DNA of 64,000 nt from Alopecurus myosuroides (taxonomy: Eukaryota > Streptophyta > Magnoliopsida > Poales > Poaceae), in assembly GCA_028641055.1 (NCBI GenBank), contig CM054059.1, positions 45,458,477 to 45,522,476 of the forward strand. Direction: 5' to 3'. The notes below the pieces were generated by a model. That model did no database searches. It was not told where the DNA came from and saw only the letters and a list, made by a program, of their open reading frames with translations. The translations under genes were made by a program, and so were the position numbers. Positions 23,585 through 36,766 of this stretch are shown in pieces. Each line of letters starts with the position of its first letter. Position 1 is the first letter of the stretch.

Positions 23585-23826
23585 GAGAAAAATTACAAAT
23601 AACACCACAATTGGGGCAGTAGTAATAGAAAGCCTCACTTTTTGGTACGTTTTAAAAAAACCACCACCTCTGGGGTGAAACGTTACAGATAGCACTTCTT
23701 TTGGTCCGACGATGGGCTAATGACATAAATCACGCGCTGGGCCCACTGTCAGGATGATGTGGCATGAAATTACAGTCGAGGGTAGAAGGACGTTAACGGA
23801 GGTCGAAACTCTATTTGCCCCCCCCC
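23585..23826 (+). repeat. Left terminal inverted repeat of MULE 1
   Basis: Pairs with the right repeat at about 39415-39658. It ends at a C homopolymer around 23819-23832 just before the GRF gene's leader. Confidence 0.85.
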
Positions 23827-23948
23827 CCCCCGGTTCCGACATGGTTAGACCCAGTCGGTTGTCTCCCACCTCTGCCCTCATCTTCTGCGCTCGCACTAAA
23901 GACCGCCGCCGCCGTCGCCGCCCACGTTTTCATCGTTGTATCGCCGCA

Positions 23949-24652
23949 ATGCCTAGCAGGAAGGACGACAAAACCTCCTTTGAGTCATGGCTAGGCGATG
24001 TGAGTTCTTTTCTGTGCAATTTGCAAGTTAGGGTTTCTGATTTGGGATTTTTTTGTAATATAGTCTCGTTTTGTTAGTTTTCTTAGAATTCGTAGTACCA
24101 TGATGTCGATTACGCACCGGATTCTATACATGACCCTGCATTCTATGGCATTAATGCCTCTGCAACTGTGCGCTGCCGCATCCACGAAGATCCGCCAGAG
24201 ATACGAGTTGCTTTTGTTGGATTAAACACATGGAGGAGTTTCCATTCGTCCTCTGTGCACAATGTAAGTACAAGATAGATTCCATACCTCCTATGTATAC
24301 AATATTCAGTTAGCTCATGTTCTCGAAATATTTGAATCTGTAGGATGCATTTAAATGTGGATTTGTTGCCTGGATTGATTCCGAGTGGCCTCAACAGATG
24401 CAACATTCTCTTTGTAATTTGAGGGGCATGTATGAGGATAGTAAGGTGCATGGGTTTGAAGAAAATCACAAGAATGCACAACTGCTCCAAAATTTAGCAC
24501 TAGATAAAAAGAAGATGGAAGACAAATACACCAGTCTGGTCAGTGATGTTAACAAGTCGTTTTATGACACTGAGAAGAGGTGCGTTGAAAAGAATCTGAA
24601 GAAGATGAATAAGAATTCTTATGTAGAGAGGATGGCTTTAGCAGATAAATAA
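23949..24652 (+). CDS. GRF-type zinc-finger-like protein carried by MULE 1
   Basis: Three exons, 23949-23999, 24096-24263 and 24344-24652, with GT..AG introns and all phase 0, give 175 residues. It starts MPSRKDDKTSFESWLGD. Exon 2 has APDSIHDPAFYGINASATVR followed by one Cys, and exon 3 starts DAFKCGFVAWIDSEWP, the FW/D-type end of GRF fingers in plant MULE companion genes. Several expected Cys residues are missing, so zinc binding is doubtful. The C-terminal half is a charged helix (Lys/Glu/Asn-rich). GRF domains bind single-stranded nucleic acid in topoisomerase III and related proteins; the role in MULEs is unknown. It converges on the transposase. Confidence 0.65.
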
Positions 24653-25559
24653 TTGGTTGAGAAGGATAAGGAGAATATCATAGGCGTAAGGTGGAACTAT
24701 GTGAGATGAAAGAGGCACAGAGAGCCGAGAAGGAACTCAAAAAGTTGAAGAACTGAAGAAACAGAAGAAGAAGGTTAAGTACAATTTTTTTGATTTTCTT
24801 GCAAGCAAATGAAGTGAACAAGGAGAAGGTCAAAGCAATTTGTGAAGAGGGAAAATAAAATGTATTGTGCTTGATGCATGTAGTGTTGTTTGTGTTGTCA
24901 AACTTATTTAAATTTGCACTCTCTAACATGTCTGTTGTTGAAATAGTGTCAACTTGAACTTTGTAATATTTATGTTTGATGTACCTAATTTTATTATTGT
25001 GGAAGATGACATTTTCCTGTTGTATATATTATGCTTTTTACTACCTGAAACTGTAAGAAGCACCTGGTACTGAACACAGTTGCTATCTTCAGGATTATTT
25101 TCAATTAGCCACCACTTTTGGGGCAACACATGACAGAAAATCACCATATTGCACATAAAACTATGATTTCCACCAGGTTTATTAGATAGAAAATAAGTAG
25201 AAAATATGACATAAGGTAAGAGAGATGTTCATACATGAATAAGTAGCAGTTTCATACATAAATAAGTACCAGGTTCATACATAAATAAGTATAGTACCAG
25301 GTCCATACATAATTAAGTACTAGGTCCACAACAATGATTCTCACACACAGGGTTCATACAAAATGACGGAATATGGCACACAAATCTGGAACAACATCAA
25401 CCTTTTGTGTTTTTCCCATTTTATATCTTTAAATGTGAGATTGTCAATGTTGTTTGCTGTGAGGTAACCCTTTATCCCGCTACTCTCTTTTCTTGCTATT
25501 ACTGGCCTTGCAGAAGGACCAGCAGCTCCAGGTTTTGTTTCTGCTCTTCTTGGAGCTTT

Positions 25560-25920
25560 CAATTCTCGTGGTGGCCTTGAACCAGCTGCACGAGCTTGAG
25601 GTGTTGCAGCAGTTCTCCTAGCAGGAGCTTGGGGTGTTCTAGCCCGAGGTGCTGCAGCAGTTCTCCTAGCAGGGGCTTGGGTGTTGCAACATTGGTCCTA
25701 GCAGCAGCTTGGTTGCTCCAGCATTGGTCCTAGCAGTAGATTGAGGTGGAGCTGAACAATAGCATGAGCAGTTGGAGCAGTGGTCCTAGCAGGAGGTGGA
25801 TCAGTGCTACTAGCAGGAGCTGGAGGTGGTGCAGAAGTGGTCCTAGCAGTAGATGGAGGAGCTGGAGGTGCTGCGGTAGAAGGAGTTTCATAAGTAGGAG
25901 CTGCTGCAGTAGAAGACTTA
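25560..25920 (-). repeat. Minisatellite-like repeats in the transposase C-terminus
   Basis: Repeated TCCTAGCAGGAGCTTGG / TCCTAGCAGTAGAT-type units occur every ~40-55 bp. On the minus strand they encode Ala/Pro/Arg/Thr-rich repeats (APARTTA-like). Confidence 0.65.
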
Positions 25921-26399
25921 GAATGATCTGATCTATTTGCCTAACTGAAACAAGAAAATGAGAAAAATAGTTCTGTCGTGAAAATTGGAAAGTCTATTTG
26001 CCTAATGGAAACACATTAAACAAATGCTACAACATGATGTTTATTTTTCCTCATTAGCAGAGATGGCTTTAGAAGGATCCCACAATTAAGGTATTTGTGG
26101 CTAAGATTTCCACATTTGCTACAAGTTATGGTAGCCATTCTTCATGTTTGTTTAGGTCCAGACACTTCAAACTTTCCTTTTCTCCTCTTTGTTTGATCTC
26201 TGCCCAATGAAATCTCGAATGGTGGTGGATCAATGTAAGGCGTATCAATTTTTTTCCAGTTGTCTTCACCTGGTACAGGGTAAATCACCGGATTGTATGT
26301 CTCCATGCACATTGATTTCTTGAAAAAAATCAGAGACAAGGTCTTCAGGATGTTGGAATGACTTGTAGATGGATGATACATGAATTGGTAGAAGTTGGA

Positions 26400-26725
26400 G
26401 ATGCGTACATGATCAATTTGATGACCACTTCTATCAATTTGATGGACATCTAAACACCTATAATTTCTACCGATTCATGTAAGCATCTCTAACTTCATGT
26501 AAGCATTTTTTACCAATTACGTAAGCATTTCTACCAATTTAATTGTCGATCACGGACTAGTTTTAAATAACGATATCCATCAATTTGATGGACATCTAAA
26601 CATATATAATTTCTACCAATTCATGTAAGCATCTCTAACTTCTAGAAATTCATTAATCTGAAACATATAAACATCTAAAATATGTAAAAATTCTACCAAT
26701 TCATGTAAGCATCTTACCTTATGTC
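26400..26725. repeat. AT-rich internal repeats of MULE 1
   Basis: ATCAATTTGATGGACATCTA occurs at about 26434 and 26578, each followed by TAATTTCTACC and ATTCATGTAAGCATCT; the ATGTAAGCAT motif recurs several more times. This stretch stands where the SWIM-finger coding should be. Confidence 0.7.
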
Positions 26726-27267
26726 TATCTGAAATTATGTTGTAGTATCCAAACTTCCCTGCTTCACAACCAATTGCATACTTTAGCTGTGTGACGAACC
26801 AACACCATCAAATTGTCTCCTCCTTGTCAACCAAACCAAAAGCAAGAGGGAATAAGTTGTTGTTCCCATGTCTTCAGTGGCACATAGAATCTGTTGCCCT
26901 GTGGTCAGCTTGAAAAAGCAACCTTCTAAACCTGCAGACCAACACAACACAATTTATGAAAAATATGCAACGGGAATATGGAGTGCTAGAGGGAGCAATT
27001 ATTTGTCTTACCAATATATGGCCCGCAACCATTGAGAAATTCTTTGATAGATCCACCTAGACAATAGAACAACCCGTAAAATCTTGGGTTTCTACTGGGA
27101 TGCTCTGCAGACTGTGTTCTCACTATACACATAGAGCCAGGATTTGTGTCAATAACTGTCTGCAAGTAATCTCTCAGCCTCCTATGCAATTCCACATGAT
27201 CACCAAGAACAAACTGCAATACTTTCTTGTTTGCCCTATAAGCCATTATTTTGGGCACATCTACACT

Positions 27268-27471
27268 TTTTCCGATTCTTCTCTTCCCTTTTCTATTCTC
27301 CCTTTTTGCACTAACTTTAATATTAGTTTGTCAATCACATGGATGTCCTAGGGAGCTTGTGTTTGCATTTATCCATGATAAATCCTAAACACACTTAGGG
27401 GAAAGATTAGATCTTCCATATGTTGTGATCAAATACCAAAGAAAACAAGTTTAGGAAAAAATGTCCTTTCA
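27268..27471 (-). repeat. Truncated 3' LTR of the copia element
   Basis: Matches 37917-38117 closely over about 200 bp, starts TGAAAGGACA at 27471, and is preceded on the minus strand by the polypurine tract. It breaks off at 27268 into MULE transposase sequence. Confidence 0.85.
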
Positions 27472-28960
27472 ATCTCCCCGTTTTTGATGTTTGATGCCAA
27501 CACACGGATTTGCATTAAAGATAATTATCATAGATATTTGCAAAGGAGATAAAAGTTATAGAGGGACCCTCCTATTTGTGTGCCCAATCATAAGGTATAT
27601 ATTTGATAAACAAATGGGATGCAATGATTATGATTCCTATCTCCCTTTATGTTTTATAGGTAAATACCATATGTTATGTTAACATGATATTCATATGTGA
27701 TTGTGAGGTTGATTAGTGAATGTTTTAGCACTATAGATGAATATGTATAAGCTATGAGTTTTCCGAATCAACTTGAACCAAGCTGCCAAAACACATGTAT
27801 AGGTGTGATGAAATCTTATATAAGTGGTTGTATTGCAAGAAAGAAAATCTCACCATAGGCTTCATCTTATAGTAGATAGATAGAAGAAAAATAACCTCAC
27901 AATGATCTTCATCACATCAAATAGTAGATAGATAGATAGTACGATAGATACTAGAGACATAGTCTTACAATAACAACAAAGTTCAACGAAACACACAAAT
28001 AGTAAGTTCAACTAAGATCGAAGAAAGCAATAACGATGATAATACGTAAATGGATGCATGATATGCAATGGCACTAATGCAAAGCGTCGAGGATCCTAAT
28101 ATTTCTCCCCCTTGGCATCATCATCATGCATCTCATCATCCTACGCACTATCTTCCTCAAGAGCATTGGGAGGTGCCTGACTGGAGCTAGCCGCAGCTGC
28201 AAATGATGCCCAAAATGGTTCGAGAGAACTAGCATCATCACCAAGCGAAAAAATTGTGCTCGTACTTCCATGCGTCCTCAGTGAGCTCCTCCGAGCTAGG
28301 AGAGCCGACTGGAATCTGAAGAGCTGTCATGATGGCCCTCTGGTTGCTACGAGAAGCCTTGCCTTTTCTATAGGATTGATAGCCTCGGTGCTGCTTTTCG
28401 ATGAATAAGAAATTCATCTTATGAAGAGCCTTCTTGATGCTGAATGTGCCAGAAGCTGGGAGAATACGATCTAGAGAAGGAGAGCGAGTGATAACATGAG
28501 ATGTACTAGGACCAGTGGAAAATGAGCGAGTACGCTTGGGGCACTAGGAAGCTACCACCTCAGCCTCAGCAGCCGTGAGAAGAGCACATTGTTTGGGAGT
28601 CACCTTGGAGTAGTTGTTGATGAGACCCGTTGGAATCTTAGTCTCAATGAGTGTCTGAAGGTATGAGCGATAGATGGGGACCCTCTTATCCCGAACCACA
28701 GTCCTCATCTCATTCCACATGTAACCCGAATATCCAAAGGATTTTTGTTTTGCATAGCAAGCCTAATATTATAGAGGAGATTCACCAGCCACTTGCGAAC
28801 GTCGCCTTTCTCACCAAACTTGACATTGATAGTGTTTCAGAGAATGGTGTGAAAAATGTACAAGAAATCAGTGAAATATTTGACCTTGGGAATACACTGA
28901 GTTTCAGTACCCGCCGGGTAACAGTGACGCAGACCATCCTAAGCCTTGAGAAGTTGTTTC
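27472..28960 (-). other. Copia 3' noncoding or degraded region
   Basis: No intact coding. About 28080-28560 may be the degraded remainder of the extra ORF. It also has repeated AGATAGATAGA-type short motifs (27870-27950) and the polypurine tract at its lower-coordinate end. Confidence 0.45.
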
Positions 28961-28969
28961 AGATTACCA

Positions 28970-29580
28970 TGGATTCTAGTGTGGGACATGGCATGAAAGA
29001 CAATCGGCGAAAGACCTAGAAGGGGCCAAACTCATCCATGGTGGCAATGCATTGGACATCACCACTCATCCAAGTCAATGTAGGAGGACCCTCAGTGGAG
29101 AAGTAAACAGTAGCATAGAATTCCTTAAGCAGTTGAGGGGCAAAGGGGCGAGAGTTAGAGGTCCCCATGAGAGCAGTGATGCCATGAAAATCTATAAGCT
29201 CCATGATCCCAGGCCAATGCTTGCGGGAAGATTCCACATACTAATCGATATGAGTGTTCTGAAGTTTACCAATGACGAACTCATACACACTATCATGCAT
29301 CTTGCAGTAGAACCGGTGATCTGCACAGGTACTCTGCCCAAAAGCATAAGGATTGAACTTAAGACGAGCAGTCTCAAAGTCATCTACGCTCAGACCGCCC
29401 CAATTATTAAACACGGGCTCTTGTGGGTTAACAGGAAGCGGAGCACCCTGTCTCTGAGAGGGAGTAGAGCCAGCAACATCAGCAACACTTTTCTTGCGGA
29501 TACGAGGAGCATTCTTTCCCTTGTCTTGTGGTGCATCGACATTGCCTGAGAAGAATGATGCATAGATATGGGCAATGATA
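28970..29580 (-). pseudogene. Degenerate extra ORF 3' of copia pol
   Basis: A frame with at least two stops contains PVFNNWGGLSVDDFETARLK, YEFVIGKLQNTHID and, in 29237-29016, KHWPGIMELIDFHG, KEFYATVYFSTEG and LTWMSGDV. Similar FYAT..TWM blocks occur in plant 'putative transposon protein' ORFs that some Sireviruses carry in the env-like position. The function is unknown and the frame is broken. Confidence 0.5.
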
Positions 29581-29589
29581 GTAAGTGCA

Positions 29590-30960
29590 CATGGTCATTG
29601 TTGTTTTAAGAAAAATGTTCCATGGAGATGAGTTATAATGATAATAGCGAGAACAAACACATCTAGGGAACAATAATAATAATAATAAATGAAGAATTAT
29701 GGGCATGGCAAGATTGGAGTAGCATGTATAAGGATGGACTACATCAGAATTACAACAACTAGATGAAATTGGTACGCCTAGGTTATGGTTAGTATGACAT
29801 ATGAACTAGAGGATGAACCCTAGGTGATATGTAGTATAAAACCGAGCCATCATACCGAGATAAAGAGAGTAAATAAAACATGGTATACAAGATGGGCCCT
29901 AGAAATTACCCGAGTGGGAGGCCATCTTGAAAATAACCCAACAAGTTCAAAGGAGAGGATCTCCCCCAAGGAGGCACCAAAGAGGATTCCACGCGGAGGA
30001 GTGTGTGGAGAAGAGCGGCTTTCAGATATGTGGATTAGGGGTGGTAGGGAGGGGCTTGGTTGTGAGGGAGGAGGGGAAGGAGATCTTGAAGGGGGGAGCT
30101 CCTATGGTGTCTGTGTGGGGAGAGGGGAGGAAGAAGGGGGTTTAGAGAGGATCATGGCCCCCCTTTTCATGTGTGTGCATGGCACCCGGCCAGGCCAGCG
30201 TGGGCGAGAGCGAGGCCGGGTGCGTGGCCGAGCGACCCGGCCTGAGGACCGGCCCGGGCCCGGCGTGGGTGGGGGCGAGGCTGGGCATGTGGCCAGACGC
30301 CCTGGCCTGGGTTCCGACCTGAGGCCGGCGTGGGTAGGAGGAGAGGCCATGCGCGTGGTTAGGCGACCCGGCCAAGCCGGTTTTTGCAAAAAAATACGTT
30401 TTTAACCGTAATTTCTCCCCACAAATTTTTTTATAAGAAAAACTTTGCAAGGATAAAATTTATTTAAGCAAGCGGTGCGCGTATAAATTTATTTTACCAA
30501 TTTTTACTTCATGGTTTGGAAATTGTTTTACTTGACCATGTACACATGTTTCATGAGATAAGATGAACATGATGGTTTCCGTATGCATCCAACGGAAAAA
30601 TAGAAAATTCAACAAACAACATTGGATGCAATATGAAATATGAAGAACAAACATGCATATGAGTTGAACACCAAATGCCTGTCAATATAAACCTCAACCA
30701 ACACTCGAATATTTAATTTGAGCGGTGGCCTTAGCCACCATGTATGAGTATGCTCGATATGACACCGCAAAGATATATATTGGGTGCATTGTCAAAACTC
30801 ATCATTGAATCATATTATGTCATTTGAAATGACCAATATGCATGATTTGTTTATTTATGCATTATAGGAGTAGTGTTGACTTATTGATTGAGCTACACTC
30901 CCCCTATGTCCATGCATACATCTAAGAGCCAAATAAGAGTCTAATAGAGGTGTGTATGCA
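29590..30960 (-). other. Copia region between RNase H and the extra ORF, with GC island
   Basis: Noncoding. 30165-30385 is GC-rich with repeats of GGCCTG, GGCGTGGG and ACCCGGCC, resembling in style the GC-rich part of the 5' LTR (37490-37910). The rest is AT-rich. Confidence 0.45.
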
Positions 30961-30970
30961 AGATTTTCAA

Positions 30971-31678
30971 TCAACTAAAAGTGCTTTCACATATGAGCTC
31001 ACTCCTTAATTGCTTGAATCTCTTATCATGAGGTTTTGTGAGGATGCCGGCGAGTTCATCTTTGGTGTTGACATAGGAAAGTGAGATATCTCCATTTGCC
31101 ACATGATCTCGAATGAAATGGTACTGAATCTCAATATGCTTGGTCTTGCCATGAAGTACCGGATTGTGACCAATCATTATAGCACTCTCATTGTCACATA
31201 AAACAGGCATTGTCTTAACCTCAATTCCAAAATCCTTAAGACATTTACTTATCCATAAGAGTTGAGAGCAACAACTAGCAGCGGAAATATACCCCACTTC
31301 CGTGGAGGAGGTGGAGATACAATTTTGCTTCTTGGAAAACCAACACACGAGTGACCTACCAAGAAATTGACAAGCACCCGAGGTTGATTTTCTATCCACC
31401 TTATCACCTCCCCAATCCGCATCCGAATATCCCACAATATCAATAGTTGTGTTTGATGGATACCAAAGACCATGTGTAGGAGTGTCAACCAAATACCTCA
31501 GAATCCTTTTGACCACAATCATATGAATTTCCTTGGGGTGAGATTGAAATCTTTCACGCAAACCCACACTAAACATAATATCCAGTCTAGATGCACAAAG
31601 ATAAAACAAAGATCCAATGATAGAACGATAAAGTTTTAGATGAACCGGTATACCTTCGTGATCCATAGTAAGATTCAC
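30971..31678 (-). pseudogene. Copia RNase H
   Basis: Contains YRSIIGSLFYLCASRLDIMF, GYSDADWGGD (catalytic Asp), STSSTEVGYISAA, LCDNESAIMI and KTKHIEIQYHFIRDHV, the usual tail of copia polyproteins. Separated from RT by one stop. Confidence 0.85.
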
Positions 31679-31684
31679 GGTTGT

Positions 31685-32835
31685 TTACATTGGATAAGCT
31701 AGTGGCTTGGCATTGTTCATATCAAATTTCTTGAGCATGTCTTGAATATATTTTTCTTGACAAATAAAAATTCCTTCATAATATTGCTTGATGTCAAAAC
31801 CGAGAAAGAACTTCAATTTGGCCATCATAGACATCTTAAAGTCACTTGTCATTAGTTTGGCAAATTGGTCTACAAAACTCACATTAGATGATCCAAATAT
31901 AATATCATCAACATATACTTGGCATACGAAGAAATGTCCATCTACAATTTTGGTAAAGAGTGTGGGGTCAATTACCCCAAGTACGAAACTACGATCTACT
32001 AAGAACTCCTTTGAATGATCATACCAAGAATGTGGGGCTTGTTTCTGGCCATACAAATCCTTATGGAGGAGGTAGGCATGGTTAGGATACTTGGGATCCT
32101 CGAACCCCGGAGGTTGTTTAACATATACCAATTCATTTAGAGGTCCATTTAGAAAAGCACTTTTAACATCCATTTTATGCATGATGAAGTTATGACTAGT
32201 GGCAAATGCAAGTAATATACGAATGGATTTAAGTCTAGCTACGTGAGCGAAAGTTTCACCGTAGTCAAGCCCTTCGACTTGGGAGTAGCCTTGAGCAAAT
32301 AATCGAGATTTGTTGCGAATCACTTGCCCATGAGTATCTTGCTTGTTCTTGTATACCCATTTTGTTCAATGACATTATGATCCTTGGATATTTCCACTAG
32401 AGACCATACTTTGTTCCTCTCAAAATTATGGAGCTCTTCATGCATAGCTTGAACCCAATATTCATCTCCAAGAGCATCATACACGTTGATAGGTTCAACA
32501 TGAGAGACATATGAGTGAAAACCACAAAACTTGAGAAGTTGACCAAGTGTGGACACACTTCTTCCCAAGCCACCAATAACATTATTTTTGTGATGAGAAC
32601 CTTGACGCAATTTTGTGGATTGACGAGTCATGATACAAATTAGTGCATCATCGGGATTCTCATTTGGAGAAACATCCTCATCATTTCCTTCGTCAAGAAC
32701 ATGATCTATCCTGAGTGGAGTTCTTGGTGAGGAGTCAGCATCATCATTTCCACCATTATCATTGGGTGGATCTTGATCACTTTCTTGATGAGTGGTATCA
32801 GTTTGAAGGTCTTGTTCTTGTTCTTGGTCTACCAT
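31685..32835 (-). pseudogene. Copia reverse transcriptase
   Basis: An acidic linker (32835-32500) leads to WVQAMHEELHNFERNKVWSL and, after a frame break near 32320, the RT core 32323-31685: KSRLFAQGYSQVEGLDYGET, MDVKSAFLNGPL, QPPGFEDP, LYGQKQAPHSWY, and the active site YVDDIIFGS. An in-frame TAA near 31684 separates it from RNase H. Confidence 0.85.
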
Positions 32836-33060
32836 TTGATTGATGGTTTATGTAGAGAGCTCAACTTGCATATATCTTGTCCCATCCTCCTTTGCCACAA
32901 GGTGTCCCTTAACGGGTATAAGCGGACCTATACCCGTTCTTCCTATGGCTATAGAGGGAGGTTCATCACCTACATCATTAAAATCAATTTGCTCCACTTG
33001 GGAGCCATTATCCTCATGAAACTCCACATTCATAGATTCCTCAACACACCCGGTGGATAT

Positions 33061-33621
33061 TTAGTAGACATTATAAGTGTGAGAGTTCGTGGCATAACCA
33101 ACAAATATGCCTTCAAAAGTTCTAGAATCAAATTTAGACAATCTAGCCCCTTTAATGTAAACTTGACATTTGCAACCAGAAACTCGAAGATACTTGAGGT
33201 TGGGTTTGTTACCGGTTAGGAGTTCATATGGAGTCATACCAATCATCGGACGAAGGAGGAGTCGGTTAGATAGATGACAAGCGGTGTTGATAGCTTCTTC
33301 CCAAAAGTTATATGGGGATTTGAACTCGGTCATCATAGTTCTTGACACATCAATAAGTGTGCAATTCTTCCTCTTCGCTACACCATTCTTTTGAAGGGTG
33401 TACACATAGGAATATTGATGTCTTATACCCTCTTCACCCAAGAATTCATCCATGGTGTAGTTCTTGAACTCGGACCCATTTTCACTCCTAATTGACAAGA
33501 TCTTGGTGTCATATTGGCGTTGCACTTCCGTGGCCCAGGATATGGACCTTTCTTGAGTCTCACTCTTCTTATTGATATAGAATACCCAAGTGTATCTTGT
33601 ATAATCATCAAAAGTTACCAA
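33061..33621 (-). pseudogene. Copia integrase core, catalytic residues lost
   Basis: Frame 33621-33061 has FDDYTRYTWVFY, RSENGSEF and NGVAKRKNCTL. Family members have RSDNGTEF and a Glu before RKN, so the second Asp is Glu and the catalytic Glu is Lys. The region ends with the GKCKVYIKG-like and FVGYATNSHTYNVY blocks. Confidence 0.8.
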
Positions 33622-33645
33622 ACAATACTTTTTCCACCAATACTA

Positions 33646-34260
33646 TCATATGTGGGGGGGGGGGGTGCCAAATAGGTCTAAGTGAATACGCTCAAAGGGC
33701 CTTGTTGTGGAGATGATTGATGTCTTGGGATGATTCTTCTCATGCATCTTTCCGGAAATACAAGAGCTACAAGGGCAATCTTTGAAAAAATTCACACTTG
33801 TTAGTCCTACCACATGCTCACCCTTCACAAGAGTTTGTAGATTTCTCATACCGACGTGTCCCAAGCGGCGATGCCAAAGCCACCCCATGTTGGATTTAGC
33901 CATTAGACAAGTGGCGATATGTGTAGTTTCTTTCTAGAAATCCACTATATACATACTATTTCCCACAATCCAACAATTGCTACTTTAAGATAAATGGTGT
34001 GAAGAACAAGCACGTGATGACGCCCAAATACACATGTAAAATTGCATTCACAAAGTTGCAAGACAGAAAGGAGATTATAGCCAAGGGACTCAACAAGGAG
34101 GACTTTCTCAATGGATGAATCCGGAGAAATGAACACTTTGTCATGTACCAATACCTTAAGTTGTGAGCCATCACCAATAGTTACATGAGAAAATTTGACG
34201 AGTTGGATTTTTAAGTCATCTAACACTTCCGGTCATGTGTGCGGAACAATCACTATCAAT
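33646..34260 (-). pseudogene. Copia protease region and integrase zinc-binding domain
   Basis: The protease site near 34240 reads WMIDSDCSAHMTG, with Asp where the family has Gly in D-S-G. A stop follows soon after, then frame 34226-33945 (LKIQLVKFSHVTIGDG). The integrase HHCC finger is recognisable at 33903-33646 (WHRRLGH .. CSSCISGK). A G homopolymer at about 33653-33664 breaks the frame before the integrase core. Confidence 0.7.
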
Positions 34261-35179
34261 CATCCATGATGTTCGTCCGGAAGCACAACCCTACAATGAA
34301 TCAATGTCTTGTCTTAGGTACCCATTTTTGGATGGGTCCTTTATTGTTAGTCACAAGGGTCTTAGGAACCCAAATATCATACTTGTAATCATCACCATAT
34401 GAGGTGCCAACATATTTTGAAACATGACCATCAATAGATTTAAGAAGCACATAAGATGGGTTGTACTTTCCCGCAAAGTTGTTGTGATTAGTAGTGTTCC
34501 TAGGAACAATACTCTTAGAAATTATATCAAACTCATCTTCATCATTATCCAACTCCCCTCCTTCACAAAAACAATAGAGTTAGTGGAGGGAGTTGACTTC
34601 TTCTTGTGGGCCACCTTGGATGTGGAACCAAAACCAAGGCCTTCCTTGCCAATAACTCTCTTTTGACTACTCAAAAGATCATTAAGGTTATTTTTCCCTT
34701 GGATGCATGTGGAAAGACCTTTGTTGAGTTGGGCCTTCAACCTATTATTCTCCTCAATGAGAGTTGCCTTGACACACAAAGGGTTTGTAGCACAATAGTT
34801 TGCAATTACATTTTTAACCCTTTTCAGGTCTTGAGCTCATTTGAAATTGTTCTATGATCAATTTTAAGCTTATCAAAATCCTTAATGATCTCACTATAAC
34901 CTTGGTTAGTTGCATCATTTAAGGCCATGAATTATGTTACCTTAACAAAAGCATGCTCACGATCAAGTTTTACTTTAGCTATGCCAATTGCAAAGGTATC
35001 CTCTATTCTTTCTCTAAAGAAATGTGATTCATCTAGAGCTTTCTCATGCTCCTCAATTTTACTATCATCATCACGAGCGAACTTTTCAAGTAATTTTATT
35101 CTCTCTCATGTTCATCAACGAGGACATGTGCCTCACTTAATTGATCCATGAGAGGGGAAAAGATAGATTTAGTTTCTCC

Positions 35180-36712
35180 TTACAGTTTCTCCAAAAAGTT
35201 TGTAAAGGGGGTTTCCTCAACACAATTTAATAGTGAAGGAGTAGAAGAGTTTGCAAGTTTGAGTGTAGGAGTCACCTTTGGGGATATACCCTTGGCCATG
35301 AAGCACTTATGACTCGAGGGGGCCTGGTTGTCATTAGGGTTGGAGAAGAGATATCTTAAGTTAGAAGGGACGACGCCCTTAGCCACGGCCGCCATACCTA
35401 CTTGTTCACCATCACCATCACTCTCTTCACCACCGGACGTGTACTCAACTTGTTTTGCAATCAATGCCCTAGGAGGGCCTCTCTTGATGAAGTTCTTGGA
35501 CTTGGGAATGAAGGTGAATTTCTTGATAAGTATTCCACCATTTTTAATTCTACTCTTGAAGGGGCACTCGACAACAAAGTTCTCAGTACCTCCACAATTT
35601 AAGCAATTCCTTGCCTTGTTCATGCTTGATACTTCATTTCCCTTGTTCTTGGTGGCATTTGATCTAAAATCTCCCTTCTTCCACCACTTGTGTTGAGCAA
35701 GGTCCAAGCATTCTTCATATGATGTCTTCGTCTCTTCCTCGGAGACCTCATGTGTGGAACCACCATCATCACTTGAGTCATTTTCTTCATGGGGAATGGC
35801 CAAGCATTCAAGGAAAGAGAGGTTCTCTTCATTCCATTTACACGGGCCATGACATCATTAGAGGTTTGTTTCATGACCTTTAGAGTGACGAAGAGACCCA
35901 AAACATCATTGGGGGATGGATCGAAGTAATCATACCTTTATTTCACATTCATCACCATGTGTTCATTGTAGGGAATCAAGGTGAGTAGAAATTTCTCCTT
36001 GACCCAATCCTCAGTACAATCCTTGAATCCACAATCTCTAATGTCATTTACAAGAGCCTTGAGTCTTCTAAACATGTCTTCAATGTTGTCTCCATCCTTT
36101 AAATAAAAGTGTTGAACTTGTCTTTGGATGATTGACTTCTTGGATCGTTGAAGGTTGATGTTGTCGTCATACATATCAACAAGGCAATCCCAAGCTTTCT
36201 TTGCACTTGAGAAGGACCGGATGTGCTCGAATACTTTTTCCATTGCCGTCTCCAACACGTGCATGGCATGAGCGTTGAGTTGCTCATCTAGATGTCACTT
36301 GATCTTAAGTTCTTGGGGTCCTTTGGCTCATACCCTTTATCAACAATTCTCCATATTTGCATTGAAGAGCTGCACATGTAAGACTTCATGGAAGCTTTCC
36401 AATTAGTAAAACGATTCCTATCTACCATAGGGTGTGAACCAAGATGATTAACATGTGGATGTTGAACATTAGGAGAATTGTTATAAGTAAAGCCAAGGAA
36501 TTTCCAGTACTACCATTTCCAGGTGCCGAAGTTGCGGATGCTTCCTTAGACGGAATGGGTTTTCCATTTTCATCTAAGACAACATTATCTCTAGATTGAT
36601 TAGATGAAGATGCCAATACTTTTATTAGTCCCTCCGTATTCTTCTTGGAGCTATCAATCATAGCTTGAATTAGCTTTTGAATACCGTCCATGGTGACGGG
36701 TTCAATAGCCAT
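35180..36712 (-). pseudogene. Copia gag remnant
   Basis: Starts MAIEPVTMDGIQKLIQAM at 36712. A gag core with AKKAWDCLVDMYDD and YLKDGDNIEDMFRRLKALVN lies at 36264-35938. A zinc knuckle follows near 35610-35570, reading CLNCGGTENFVVEC, where the usual His is Asn. Breaks in frame occur around 36420, 36290 and 35900. It would have encoded the particle protein. Confidence 0.7.
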
Positions 36713-36751
36713 CCTCCTCTTTAGGCGGTAAATCCCTTAATAAAGAGACGA

Positions 36752-36764
36752 GGCTCTGATACCA
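36752..36764 (-). promoter_or_regulatory. Copia primer-binding site (initiator tRNA-Met)
   Basis: TGGTATCAGAGCC on the minus strand, two bases from the 5' LTR end. Confidence 0.85.
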
Positions 36765-36766
36765 AT

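Larger units (their letters stand above)
25330..27266 (-). pseudogene. MULE 1 transposase, C-terminal portion
   Basis: Fragments on the minus strand resemble MuDR-type transposases. At 27258-26986 lies DVPKIMAYRANKKVLQFV..DTNPGSMCIVRT..GLFYCLGG. At about 26880-26740 lies the FPLAFGLVDKEE..WCWFVTQLKYAIG..ISDRHK block. At about 26360-26050 lies YNPVIYPVPGEDNW followed in another frame by a zinc knuckle C-SK-C-GNLS-H-KYLN-C. The SWIM finger expected between the ISDR block and YNPVIYP is missing, replaced by AT-rich repeats. The tail (25930-25340) is Ala/Pro/Arg-rich and ends near KESSGIKGYLTANN. Frameshifts and stops are present. Confidence 0.7.

Noticed and set aside
29824..30405. 193-residue Gly/Arg-rich plus-strand frame
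   Set aside because: It falls in the GC-rich noncoding island of the copia element, opposite to pol, with low-complexity composition.
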